Positions 38,161 through 50,439 of a stretch of DNA of 64,000 bases are shown here, piece by piece. Positions within the stretch are counted from its first letter, which is position 1. Every line of letters starts with the position of its first letter. Both the position numbers and the translations under genes were made by a program. The notes under the pieces were generated by a model. That model had not been told where the DNA came from, searched no databases, and saw only the letters and a program-made list of their open reading frames with translations. The stretch comes from Ptychodera flava (Eukaryota > Hemichordata > Enteropneusta > Ptychoderidae), in NCBI RefSeq assembly GCF_041260155.1, contig NC_091944.1:19001272-19065271 (forward strand), read 5' to 3'.

Positions 38161-40342
38161 AGAGATGAATTATTGAATGATAGTTTATAGTATCATCAAC
38201 AATGTTCTCATTTTTCCTGCCAGTGCTTTGTAAAGATCAATCACAGAACGACACATATAACATACTTTGACCAGCAGGTTGACTGAACAAAAATTGCTCT
38301 GCGCATTAAAACTTTGGAAAAATGAGTTTCAGACAAACAGTCTTTGATGAAACATATGTCCCTATTTTCTTTCTTGAATTGCAAATCACAGCACGACATC
38401 AATCACGGACACATTTTGACAATTGCAGACAGGTAAGAAAAAAATTTCAGGCATATTTCACTTCAGAATAGAAAAATACATTTTTTATCGCAAGTGCCTG
38501 AGCGTGTCAGGTCACTTGAAAGCTACTTTGCTCGATCTAACCTGCAGGTCCTCCGGTGTCGAACATTTCAACACTTTCACACTCACCTTTTCACAAAAGA
38601 ACACGCTGTCGTCTCGCCATTGCATAATTGATAAATAGGAACATCTGCAGCACTTGTCAGCCAGCTAAAGATTCCTTTTCAAATTTTCCAACAATATTGA
38701 AGCGCATACGGTGCTAAGGTTATCTTGAAAATGCCACTACAGGGCTAATGCAGATTTTGTAGAACATTTCAGCAGTAGTGTGTTGCCTGATAAAAACGTA
38801 CAGGTTGATCATGATGTCGGGCTGAGGTTTAGTGGATGCTTTTGGGCTATCTTCTTTTATTCAACACAGTGGACTTCAATAATTCATGATAAAACAAAAT
38901 GACAGTCTCTTTGCAGTTCTAATATGCACCTTTACGGTATATATTTTATGAACTTTATAAGATAAGCGGTAGCCCTAGAGATAACTGATATCCACGCCTT
39001 AAATATTTCATGACCGTAGAAATAAAGTCTTAGTTGAAGTAAAGCTCCTATGAATTACAGCCGCAGGTAAAGTTACCCTCATGTCTCTGTACGATTGTTA
39101 AATTCAAGTGTATACATATAATACTCTGGGATATCTACCTCGAGGGTCTGTAAGCATTTGCTGGAAATTTCTGTTGAGGAATCTTTGGGTTGTTTTTCTT
39201 TTGTGTTCTTCAAGTTCATTACCACACGCTCTACCAGTACAGTAAAACTGTACAAATCAAATGTCCAAGGTGAAATTTGTAAGCTTGTTGCATATTAGTA
39301 AAATTGTGGATGCAGTCAGTGTGTTAGTAATCTTGTTTGTCTTAGGATGCTTTCCAAATGAATAAAATATAAATGGACCCCTTGGGATTGAATGTGCGGC
39401 AGATCATCCATGTAGCCGACACGAACACGAAGTGCCTGTTACCGGCTACTAAAAAGTATGAAAAATCGTAAAGAATGAGCTACAAAATCACTATCAGTTT
39501 TAAGTTGCTGGTAGAATAAGTCTGTGCCTTTGTATAAAATACTATAAAAATAGTAGAAAGTGAACAACCAGCTGAACTGCATGGAAATTGAATTGTGAAA
39601 AGATTAAGTACCTTCTATTTATAAATCAATCAACACACTTTACAGTTTTTATATTTCCATTTACAATGCTCTTCTATGTATGTGAAAAGAAAAATTTTTC
39701 ATGTTATTCTTGCACTAATTTGAAGGGTGTCTTAATGTATTGGGAACTTTGATTACACTTTTGCTTCGAGCAACTCACCATAGCGCCCCCTAGAGTCCAT
39801 CAGCAAAACGATAAACCTGCAAATAGCCTTCTTGAAATCATTCTGTGCCTATTTGTTTTGATCCCATCAAATCTAAATCTGAACAACATATGAAAAAATC
39901 ACTGTGATAATATCTGTCTGGCAAATAAACTCAAGTTAGACTCTTAAATTTTATATAAAACCTCATATAGGTCACTATCATAGGCTGAATACAGAATGCC
40001 ATGCAAAAGAATCCATTTTTAGCTCACATTTGGTATATGTATATATACCAAAGAGAGCTTATATGGTAGGTCGGTGGCATCTGTATGTATGTTAGTATGT
40101 GCGGATGTATGTCCGTCCACATCAAAAACTCTTTAACGGCAGCACCTATGATCTTGGTATTTGGTGTAGAGGTACACCCAGGGGAGATGTGAATTTTATC
40201 AAATGAACATGTCAGTGTCAAAAATATGCAAATGAGGTAAAACAAGGGAAAATTCTACAAATTGCTAAAACTCTGTAACCACGGGCCAGATTTGGTTGAA
40301 ACTTGCTTTGCAGATTCTTTATGGTGACTTAAGTTACATTTG

Positions 40343-40676
40343 AACCACCCTTTTTTGGGAGTGGAGATTTAGCCGAGCGGTTCTCTCTGTGGCCTCTCCG
40401 CTAGGCGACTGATGCCGTATGTTGTGGGTTCGAACCCGATTGAAAACTAGCCGTATTTTCTACCCTGGGTTGGTAACTCTGCTGGTGGACAGAATTGTCC
40501 CCGAGGTTATCGTTCGCCCAGTTAAAGCGATGAAATTCATTTTTCGCCTCAATAAAGTTGTATGTGCGATGTGTGATAGTGAGCATGTGTGTGTGAGTGC
40601 TTCACGAACTCTACAACGTGTGGAGCGGTCTCAGTCAGAAAAATGTAACAACTTAGCCGGCTATTGAACCACTCTT
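40343..40676 (+). repeat. tRNA-derived SINE (full copy)
   Basis: Box A TTAGCCGAGCGG (about 40369) and box B GGTTCGAACCC (about 40427) with a potential long variable arm between them, then a body of about 230 bp. It is a pol III-type SINE head, not a functional tRNA, because there is no matching acceptor stem. Confidence 0.75.
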
Positions 40677-40680
40677 TTTT

Positions 40681-40787
40681 GGGAGTGGAGATTTAGCCGA
40701 GCGGTTCTCTCTGTGGCCTCTCCGCTAGGCGACTGATGCCGTATGTTGTGGTTCGAACCTGATTGAAAACTAGCCGTATTGTTCAAA
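40681..40787 (+). repeat. tRNA-derived SINE head (second, truncated copy)
   Basis: Repeats the first copy's head 324 bp downstream with one base lost in box B (GTGGTTCGAACCTG), and lacks the body. Confidence 0.75.
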
Positions 40788-41155
40788 TTATGGTGAAATT
40801 CTGATAATTGTATTTTTGGGGCAATTTTTCCCATTTGTGGTCAAAAAATCATTTTCTTGTAAAGTATTTGTTGGATGGCTTTGAAACTTATTACTCTTGC
40901 TCCTCAGGTTGTCTTCTGTTTAATGTGTAAAAATTGTGGTGAAATTATAGTATTTGTTTTTTAGGGAAGTATTTTGCAATTTTGGTCGAAAAATCATTTT
41001 CTCTGAATTAACTTATTCTGATTGCATTGAAACTTGGTATGCATGTACCTAGAGGCATACCTACCTAAGTGTCTTCAAATCGTGGTGAAATTTTAGTATT
41101 TGTGTTTTGGGAGCAATTTTCCCCATTTTTGGTCAAAAAATCATTTTATTGGACA
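40788..41155 (+). repeat. Tandem repeat, three copies of an approximately 146-bp unit
   Basis: TGGTGAAATT starts units at 40791, 40937 and 41083, a regular 146-bp period. Each unit includes GGTCAAAAAATCATTTT or a variant of it. Confidence 0.75.
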
Positions 41156-41199
41156 CCGTGGTGCGAAGCACCAAAGGTGTCCTATGTCGCCACAATGTC

Positions 41200-41276
41200 T
41201 GTGTGTGTGTCCGTCTGTCCGTCCGTCCGTCTGTCCGTCCGTCTGTCCGTCCGTCCGTCTGTCCGTCCGTCTGTAG
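41200..41276 (+). repeat. GTCC/GTCT microsatellite
   Basis: A run of GTCC and GTCT tetramers preceded by a short GT run. Confidence 0.9.
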
Positions 41277-41574
41277 ACAGATTTTGTTCAACTCATAACT
41301 TAAGAACCCTTAGGTCCAATGTCATGCAATTTGGTATTTGGTATTATCATGATGAGATTTAGATCTGATTAGATTTTGGTGGGTGTGGCTTATTAATTAA
41401 TTGCTCATTTGCATATTTTATGACTTTTTTCGTTCAAGCAGATATCTCAGAGATGCCTTGAGCGATTTCGTTCAAACTTGGTACAAGGATAGTACCCTAC
41501 CTCATACAGATGCGCGTCGATTTGTTTCACAATGCGATCAAATTTGGCCATGTTAGAGGACTTTTAGTTTTCAC

Positions 41575-41756
41575 CTCCATAGACTCCCATGTATAAGGCA
41601 GTCCATAGACTCCCATGTATAAGGCAGTCCATAGACTCCCATGTATAAGGCAGTCCATAGACTCCCATGTATAAGGCAGTCCATAGACTCCCATGTATAA
41701 GGCAGTCCATAGACTCCCATGTATAAGGCAGTCCATAGACTCCCATGTATAAGGCC
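41575..41756 (+). repeat. Minisatellite: seven copies of a 26-bp unit
   Basis: Unit CCATAGACTCCCATGTATAA plus GGCAGT, essentially identical in all seven copies. Because 26 is not divisible by three, each minus-strand frame stays open through it, which produces spurious ORFs. Confidence 0.95.
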
Positions 41757-41919
41757 AAGAAAAATAAAAATTTAGTTTCTCATCGTATTCATATTGCAAA
41801 AGGGATGCAGTGACACAGTTTTTAGTCCCCACAGATAAAGTGCAGGGGGCTCATAGATTGGGTCATGTCAGTCCGTTAGTCCATCCATGTGAGTCCATCC
41901 GTTCACGCAGATATCTCAG

Positions 41920-44400
41920 ACGCTTTGACAAAATGTCACGTGACCTCAATTACCTTTGACCTCAAATATACATATTTGTGCATAACTCAGTAACCACAAG
42001 TGCTACACTCTTCATATTTGGTATGATGGGACACCTTATGACGCCACATATTGTTCCTCATTAATTATGCACATATCTAATTTTGAGCGAACCAATAGAG
42101 CTAGAGGTCTGATTTTTGGTATACAGGGATAACTTAGCAATACAATTTTTTTGACAAAATGTCATGTGACCTCGGTGACCTTTGACCTCAAATATACATA
42201 TTTGTCCATAACTCAGTAACCACAAGTGCTACACCCTTCATATTTGGTATGATGGGACACCTTATGACGCCACATATTGTACCTCATTAATTATGCACAT
42301 ATCTAATTTTGAGCGAGCCAATAGAGCTGGAGGTCTGATTTTTGGTATACAGGGATAACTTAGCAATACAATTTTTTGACAAAATGTCATGTGACCTCGG
42401 TGACCTTTGACCTCAATATACATATTTGTCCATAACTCAGTAACCACAAGTGCTACACCCTTCATATTTGGTATGATGGGACACCTTATGACACCACATA
42501 TTGTACCTCATTAATTATGCACATATCTAATTTTGAGCGAGCCAATAGAGCTGGAGGTCTGATTTTTGGTATATAGGGATAACTTAGCAATACAATTTTT
42601 TTGACAAAATGTCATGTGACCTCGGTGACCTTTGACCTCAAATATACATATTTGTCCATAACTCAGTAACCACAAGTGCTACACCCTTCATATTTGGTAT
42701 GATGGGACACCTTATGACGCCACATATTGTACCTCATTAATTATGCACATATCTAATTTTGAGCGAGCCAATAGAGCTAGAGGTCTGATTTTTGGTATAT
42801 AGGGATAACTTAGCAATACAATTATTTTGACAAAATGTCACGTGACCTCGGTGACCTTTGACCTCAAATATACATATTTGTCCAAAACTCAGTATCCACA
42901 AGTGCTACACCCTTCATATTTGGTATGTTGAGACACCTTATGACGCCACATATTGTACCTCATTAATTATGCACATATCTAATTTTGAGCAAGCCAATAG
43001 AGCTAGAGGTCTGATTTTTGGTATATAGGGATAACTTAGCAATACAATTTTTTTAACAAAATGTCATGTGACCTCGGTGACCTTTGACCTCAAATATACA
43101 TATTTGTCCATAACTCAGTAACCACAAGTGCTACACCCTTCATATTTGGTATGATGGGACACCTTATGACGCCACATATTGTACCTCATTAATTATGCAC
43201 ATATCTAATTTTGAGCGAGCCAATAGAGCTAGAGGTCTGATTTTTGGTATATAGGGATAACTTAGCAATACAATTTTTTTAACAAAATGTCATGTGACCT
43301 CGGTGACCTTTGACCTCAAATATACATATTTGTCCATAACTCAGTAACCACAAGTGCTACACCCTTCATATTTGGTATGATGGGACACCTTATGACGCCA
43401 CATATTGTACCTCATTAATTATGCACATATCTAATTTTGAGCGAGCCAATAGAGCTAGAGGTCTGATTTTTGGTATATAGGGATAACTTAGCAATACAAT
43501 TTTTTTAACAAATGTCATGTGACCTCAGTGACCTTTGACCTCAAATATACATATTTGTCCATAACTCAGTAACCACAAGTGCTACACCCTTCATATTTGG
43601 TATGATGGGTCACCTTATGACGCCACATATTGTACCTCATTAATTATGCACATATCTAATTTTGAGCGAGCCAATAGAGCTAGAGGTCTGATTTTTGGTA
43701 TGTAGGGATAACTTAGCAATACAATTTTTTTGAAAAAATGTCACGTGACCTCAATGACCTTTGACCTCAAATATACATATTTGTCCATAACTCAGGAACC
43801 ACAAGTGCTACACCCTTCATATTTGGTATGATGGGACACCTTATGACGCCACATATTGTACCTCATTAATTATGTGCATATCTAATTTTGAGCAAGCCAA
43901 TAGAGGTAAATGTATGATTTTTAGTACATAGAGACAGACTATAGGATAGAAATTTTTTGACAAAATGTCATGTGACCTCGATGACCTTTTACCTAAAATA
44001 CACGATTATGTCAATAAATAAGTAACCACAAGTGCTATGTCCTGTATATTTAGTAGGATGGGAGACCTTATGACAACACATGCTTTACCTCGTTAATTAT
44101 GCCCATATATAATTGTGGGCAAGCCAATAGAGCTAGAGGTCTGAATTTTGGCATATATGGATTAATTAGCAATACAATGGGTTTTTTTTTCAAAATGTCA
44201 CGTGACCTTGATGACCTTTGACCTTGAATATGCATATATATGCATAACTCAGTAATCACAAGTTCTTTACGCTTCAATTTTGATAGGATAGTAGACCTTG
44301 AGATGTCACATCTTGTACATCATTTATTATGCACATATGTATTTCTTGGCAGGCCAATACAGCTAGAGGTCTGATCTTTTTTCCTGATTTAGAACCATAA
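41920..44400 (+). repeat. Satellite-like array: about 11 units of about 226 bp with nuclear-receptor half-site clusters
   Basis: Half-site clusters start at 41941, 42167, 42392, 42617, 42843, 43069, 43295, 43520, 43746, 43973 and 44203 (period 225-230). Units 2-9 and 11 carry a perfect TGACCTTTGACCT (DR1). Another half-site three bases upstream makes a DR3. Units 1, 5, 9 and 11 also have CACGTG just before. The first unit and the last two are diverged. Confidence 0.9.
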
Positions 44401-44575
44401 CTTAGACATGCCTCTTGTTTCAAAATGGGAACAATGACATAGACCTATGTGTCCATAGATCTGAACATATACACTCCAGTGATACTTCTTAATGACCTCA
44501 TTTCCTTGCCCCATCAAGACTAATACTCCTATTACAAGTGGGGACTATGTCATTGTCAATGACTTGTTACTTCTA

Positions 44576-44749
44576 GAATATACAGAATATTATCTCACAT
44601 AGTGAGTGTCTGAATATTATTCTGAATTGTATTCCAAAGCACATTCTGAAAGGACTCTTCTGGAATATACAGAATATTATCTCACATAGTGAGTGTCTGA
44701 ATGTTATTCTGAATTGTATTCCTAAGCACATTCTGAAAGTAACTCTTCT
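44576..44749 (+). repeat. Two tandem copies of an 87-bp unit
   Basis: GAATATACAGAATATTATCT starts at 44576 and 44663. The copies differ by a few bases. Confidence 0.85.
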
Positions 44750-46781
44750 GAAAATTTCACATTCTTTGCCACTGCACCATCTCCCTAATACATACTGATG
44801 ACCCACGGTGTCCACTCAAGTCTCACTTTGATTGCTTGTCTGATTGCTTTGAAACTTGGTATGCATGTTCCAGGGGTAAACGTAGTTAATATACTCACTC
44901 TGGCCTGCCATATCAAAATAAATGTGAGCACAGTGTCATTGACGGTATTTTCATTTATCTTGAAAAACAATGGTTTTTTACCCATTATACCAATGAACAA
45001 GAACAAGGTCAGCCTCTGTCTCGTACACAAGAGAAACACAGTTCATTAGGCATATATCTACTCAAATAATAACGACTCAAAAATAGTTTACCGGTATTAT
45101 AATAATAAATATATAATTCAATTCATGAATCTTCTGAGACCACAACTTGGATGCTACAGCTAACATCAGTCGGGCAGAAAACTAGCTGTTTTGACTGGTC
45201 AATACCCATTGGGTCGGCCATGTAAAACCTGTGACTGCAGAAAGTATATCTGTGACATCATGGCAAGATACAGTTCTACAGATAGCACCACCTTTTACAT
45301 TCTTACGTGACATTATACTGTTTTTGCCAAAGCTATGGCATATGAGTATATTTTCTGTTTAACCCTTTCACCATCATGGTTTGGCCCAAATCCATTTGTA
45401 ATCAATGGTGATTGTGGACCTGTTTACAGGGAAGTGGGGGTGAACAGGTTAAACCTGGTAACATTACCGTTGTTCCTATCATGATTTGATCAGTACACCT
45501 TACAGGAACCTCTGCAAGTCACACGACTTTGGTACCACTCCTATTACAAAGCACCATACTACAACAAAGTACAGATATTGTTGAAAATTTAAATCTTTGC
45601 TATTCCTTGATATCATCTTGCCTTGAGTATCTAGTTTGGAAGGAATTTCAAGCAAACTCTTTTTTGGGGGGATACTTTAACAATTTTTGTTGTGGATTGT
45701 AAATAACACCTAATGCAGAAAATAAAGCTATCTTGTCTGTTTCAGTGTAGCTATCTGATTGCTGTGGGCTTATCAAAGATTAAATTTAACAGAGCTGAAA
45801 GGTTTTGCCTATAAACTTTGAGCTGAAATTTGAAAGCTGAAACCAAAAAAGTTGAAAGACTGTTATTTAAGGTGTTGAGAAGTGGTCAGCATAAAACATG
45901 GGACCATATCTTAGGTATTACTTTCTGTTGTGCCACTGGTAATTTATGTTGGTGTTATTTCATCACTTTGAAATGCCTGATAAACAATTTTGCCTGGATA
46001 ATATGCATTAAAACAGAAAGACATTGCCATTGCAGACTAATGACTTCTGGTCCTGACGTGAACCCATTCTGACAATATAGCAAAAATGAAATAGAAAAAA
46101 ACTATGCACAATTTTCAACATCAGCATCAACAAGGCATCCTATTTCATATTAAGCATGACAGTTTGTCCTGATGGGTACGCCTTATTCACTCACTTTTCG
46201 CCCCCATCAATAATTTCTAATCTGATCATTTTTGTCCGTGGCACCAGGTGTTCAGTTAATGGCTAGACAGACAGATAATTGCCCATTAATTATAAGACAA
46301 TCAGACAATTTTTTCTGCATTATGGGCACATTCCTCAATCATTGTCTGAATTGCCAGCCTTCAGGGTATGACATAGACTTGCCCCAAGTCTGTTGGCATA
46401 TAATTATCAAAGCCGAGTATATTGAAGGAATGAATTTCAGCAGTCTGTTGCATTGATGGCGAGGCAATCCCAAAATATGCTTTAGACTTTTGCATAAATG
46501 GTGGGGCATATGCAACGGCCAGCCAGTAACTACTGCGTACGCCCAAGAAAAGCCTATTGTAACCAGTGGGCCAGTATAAGTCTGATAAAGTCTAATTAGA
46601 GTTATTGGAAACTCAAATACCTGCAGCCACAAAGGGATGTAAAAAAGATTGAGCAGAATTATGACAACATGTAACTGAACAAGAGGATATATTTTCGAAG
46701 GACAAATGATTGTCGCATATCAGAAGGGTAAATTGGCTCATGCCTTTATAGGCAAATATATTCATAATGTAATACTACCAC
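44750..46781. other. Gene-free stretch
   Basis: The start still shows satellite-associated sequence (ATTGCTTTGAAACTTGGTAT near 44843, also seen near 41020). One family-B copy is at 45359. Nothing coding. Confidence 0.5.
45359..45452 (+). mobile_element. Family B short MITE, TTAA-flanked (copy 3)
   Basis: TTAACCCTTTCACC at the left and GGGTGAACAGGTTAA at the right, with the interior block ATCAATGGTGATTGTGGACC shared with copy 4. Confidence 0.75.
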
Positions 46782-47109
46782 TTAAAGGTCCAGTTAGCCA
46801 TAACTTTTGACAAGTTTTTCATTATTTTTATTTGTAATGTTCTTGTTCTACTTCCAAAAGCATGTTGAACCACCTGCTCTTCAGCTTGTCAGCACAGCAA
46901 TTTAGAATGCAAACGGTTTACATTTGATTTCACTTGTCTAGATGAGACTGTACTTGTTGACAATAACAATGTAGTCTACACATGTGCATGTAGAACAGGC
47001 TGAGTTGACAAGCTGAATACTGTGTATCTCAGCATGCTTTTGGGAGTAGAACAAGAAACAAAAAAGTGAAAAAAAAAATCCTCAAAAGTTACAGCTACTG
47101 GCCCTTTAA
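46782..47109. mobile_element. Family E palindromic MITE (complete, TTAA both ends)
   Basis: TTAAAGGTCCAGTTAGCCATA at the left and TACAGCTACTGGCCCTTTAA at the right. It is the best full copy, 328 bp, and shares its right TTAA with the family-C element. Confidence 0.75.
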
Positions 47110-47398
47110 CCCTTTTCCTGCCAGACAGTAATAACTGTATCACTTCCCCATCAGCCAAGTCAGTAAAAAGCGGTATTGAGCCAAAAAATGACGTATTTTC
47201 ACCCACTTGGCTTGGTATGTTATAGCATCTTTTGTCCAAAAAAAATCAACTTTACAGTATTATGTTTTCAACAGCCTTCAAATGTACAGTATTATGTTAA
47301 AATACATCATATGGAATACGTTGTTTTTCATTAATTTTAACCATCTTGACCTGGTGGTGAAATATGGACTTGGCAGGAAAAGGGTTAACCCTTTCACC
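47106..47398. mobile_element. Family C MITE, piggyBac-like
   Basis: TTAACCCTTTTCCTGCCA at the left and TTGGCAGGAAAAGGGTTAA at the right: about 15-bp TIRs inside TTAA, total 293 bp. This is the only copy seen. It shares a TTAA with a neighbour on each side. Confidence 0.8.
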
Positions 47399-47477
47399 AC
47401 AATGGTTTGGCCCACACCCATTGTTATCAATGGCGATTGTGGACCTGTTTACAGGGAGTTGGGGGTGAACAGGTTAA
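47395..47477 (+). mobile_element. Family B short MITE, TTAA-flanked (copy 4)
   Basis: TTAACCCTTTCACCAC to GGGTGAACAGGTTAA. Its left TTAA is also the right TTAA of the family-C element. Confidence 0.8.
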
Positions 47478-47947
47478 GGTAGTGCGAGAATTAAGGCACC
47501 TGTGGGACAGATATTCTGACCATTAAACTTTTACAAAAGTTAAAGTTTTGTTATCAATTTTTCTGGCTATGTGAAACGTTGGTACAGATCTACTGCCATT
47601 ATATAAAGATGATCACGGTAGCAGTTGACTAGTGTATATGGTAGGATAATGGCAGCATACAGTATGTCATCAAATGCTGTATGCACACAGCTTATCATAG
47701 AAAATAAGGAATCACATTGCTAGCATATAGGGTATCAGACACCAATATCCATTGATCCTATCATGCTGAAATGAAATGAAAGGATAACAAATAGTTTTAT
47801 TTTTGCAAAATATTGAAAATGTGTATTGACTGTTCTTATACTTTGTTATGAGGACAACATCAGTACAGGATGTACATCCAGTACATAAATTACGTTCCAA
47901 TCTTGAGGATCTTTTATCTAGCTAGCTAGAGAAGCATGCTTTGGATT

Positions 47948-48282
47948 TTAAGGTAGAACGTGCCTTGGGGACACATATTTGGACTCTCAAATTTCTGCAA
48001 TTCTCTTTTGATCTACCACTAGTGGGCGCTCATTTTAAAGCTCTTGGAGAAAGAAAAACTTTAACAATCTTGGTCTTTCGAAAATCTAAAAGTGAATTTT
48101 CCCCATGGAGTTAACATAGGGATGGCAGCCATTTTGAATTTCAAATATCGCAAAATGTTGGGTAATTTGTTTCGCAAGTTCAAAACTTTGCATGGTAACC
48201 CCAGATTTTGCTTTGGTAAGCGAATGGTTGAAAGTCTCATTTAGGAAAGTTTGGGTCAGTTTCGAGGGGTATACTACCTTAA
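47948..48282. mobile_element. Family D MITE, reverse orientation
   Basis: TTAAGGTAGAACGTGCCTTG at the left and GGGGTATACTACCTTAA at the right, with the GATGGCAGCCATTTTGAA middle block. Confidence 0.7.
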
Positions 48283-48314
48283 TACAGACTCTGAAATACA
48301 CATGTCAATTTTTT

Positions 48315-48510
48315 AACATAACAGCTGGCAATATAGTGGTGCGGCATGGCAAACCCATTGTGCATTTTGTGATAAAAGCACCAAACTTGGCTTAAATGTG
48401 TCTTAATATGTGCTGAACAAATTCAGATACCGAGCCACTGAAAATCTACCGAAGCGTTGCCATGGCAACCATTTTTCAAAATGGCTGCCAGACAGGTATT
48501 TCTCACCTAG
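48315..48510 (+). repeat. Dispersed repeat, plus orientation, left partner
   Basis: Blocks GTGGTGCGGCAT, TTGTGCATTTTGTGATAAAA, GATACCGAGCCAC and AAAATGGCTGCC occur in this order. The same series runs inverted at 52960-52790. Confidence 0.65.
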
Positions 48511-48744
48511 TAAATGTCAACTGCAGAAGTTTTTGGTAGCTTTAGGTTGGATATTTTCAATAAGCAACTGTGAAAAGAGTTATTTGAAAATTCTTTTTAA
48601 TTTTCTTCACCTCCTGACTTGTTAAACGGGAAATACAGACAAAAAACACAGTCTTATGCATAAAATGCAGGGTATTAGATCCTATAAAAGGATGACGCTA
48701 TGTCAGCAGTCAAGATATGTTAGGCCGTGGGCGCGCTAGAAGGG

Positions 48745-50250
48745 TCTACTTGCACCCTTAGAATAAAAAACCTGTCTTTGTAGAAGCCATGGGATCCCTA
48801 GAATACGAAATAGAATTTTGACAGAAAAAATATAGGGATGCAATAACTGTTATGGTCGACTTTTGAACGGTACTGCAAAATAACCATTTGCTCCCCACGT
48901 GCATTTTTCTTGTAGTACTTGTAAGTCATCTGCTAAAGTTTTTTTAATATTACCTGACTTGTCGGATACCATTAGAATGGAAATTTATTCCTCTTTAAAA
49001 TGACATATGTAGTATGCAATATCTTCGATAGCTTTTTATGAATGGGACAAAAACTTACCCAATACCCCAAAAAATCTGAAATTCTACCACTTTTTTACCT
49101 TGGCATAACACAAAAGGCAATGCTTTGTATGACATCTGTTTATTCGCTACAGGGACATGTCAAATTATGAAATAGACTTTTGATAGGAAAAATATTGGAA
49201 TGCTATAGGTCTACCGGTCATACTTTGAAGGGTACCGCAAAATTACAGTATTGCCAACTCGCATGCATTTTCGTTAAACCTGTCTTCTTGTAAGTCATCT
49301 GCTGAGCTTATTTTTTGACATAACCTAGCTTGTGGGCTAACATTGGTAACGGATTTTATTCTTCTTTTAGATGACATATTTTAATATGCAATATTTTCCA
49401 TAGCTTTTATAAAATATGACAAACTTACCCTATACCCAAAACTTATATTGCAAATCACTGTCACTGCTTATCTCAAATTCTACCAATTTTTACCTAAACA
49501 TATTAAAAGGGCAATTCTCTGTGTGCAATCTGTTTTATTTGCTAAGGAGACATATGAAAATATGAAAGAGACTTTTAACAGAAAAAATATTGGAAAAGGA
49601 AACTGTAAAGTCAAAGTATTGCGAATCGCACCTTGTTAAACGTCAAATTTTACCATTTTTTAACCTAGACATATAATAAAGGGTAATGCCTTGTATGAAG
49701 TCTGTTTTGTTTGCTATACAGGACCTGTCACAAATACGAAATAGACTTTTGGGCAATGCCTTGTGTGAAATTTGTTTTATTTGCTAGAAGGCCATGTCAC
49801 AAATATGAAATAGACTTTTAACTGAAAAAATATTGGGACGCAACAGCTGTCACAGTCATGTGTTGAAGGGTACCGCAAAATCACGATTTGAGCTGAGACC
49901 AACGAAAATTTTTATTAACCATGTCTTTGTTTAAGTCATATGCCGAGCCTAACTTATACATAGCCTGGTTGTGGGGTATCATTAGCAAAGCGATTTATTT
50001 TTCTTTAAGGTGAACTTTTGTAATATACAAATATCCTTTACAGTTTTCATGAAATAGGACCAAGACTTACCTAATACCCCAAAGGACTACATTTCAAATT
50101 ACGGCTTATCTAACGTTTTACCATTTGCTTTTGCTCCACACAATACAGAAGGCAATATAATGCTTATATGAAATCCGTTTTGATTGTAACAGACGTATGT
50201 CAAAATATGAAGTGAACTTAATATAATTTAGTCGCCACTGGGATCATATT
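48745..50250 (+). repeat. Diverged tandem array, unit about 360-400 bp
   Basis: Marker GAAATAGACTTTTGA (with variants) followed by AAAAATATTGG and a GGTACCGCAAAAT block recurs near 48808, 49169, 49563, 49807 and 50210. No coding sequence; the ORFs are chance. Confidence 0.6.
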
Positions 50251-50439
50251 TCTAGGGGTACACAGATACGGCAAATTTCCTGAAACATATAAATTTTTAT
50301 CAAACACGTCTTTATGAAAGAATTCAGCCAAAATCATAGTCACGGATGATCTCAAAATATTATCAGCATCGTATATTAAATTATTTTGTTTCAGGTTTGT
50401 TTTGTAAACTGTATCAATGAGCACAGCTAATTCAACAGT

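Larger units (their letters stand above)
34861..40342. other. Gene-free stretch
   Basis: One family-D copy (37801-38160) and the TCTG microsatellite; otherwise unique-looking DNA. No exon with convincing splice sites and a recognisable peptide. Confidence 0.5.

Noticed and set aside
40357-40450. Functional tRNA gene
   Set aside because: Box A and box B are good, but no pairing acceptor stem is seen and degenerate copies occur at 40681 and 26541, so it is a SINE head.
41527-41832. 101-codon minus-strand frame with repeated YTWESMD and MGVYGLP motifs
   Set aside because: Produced entirely by the 26-bp minisatellite reading through successive frames.
41920-44400. CRISPR-like regular array
   Set aside because: The whole 226-bp unit is repeated with no unique spacers, in a eukaryotic intron or intergenic setting. 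It is a satellite.
44573-44815. 80-codon minus-strand frame with a repeated peptide
   Set aside because: Caused by the 87-bp tandem duplication, whose length is a multiple of three.
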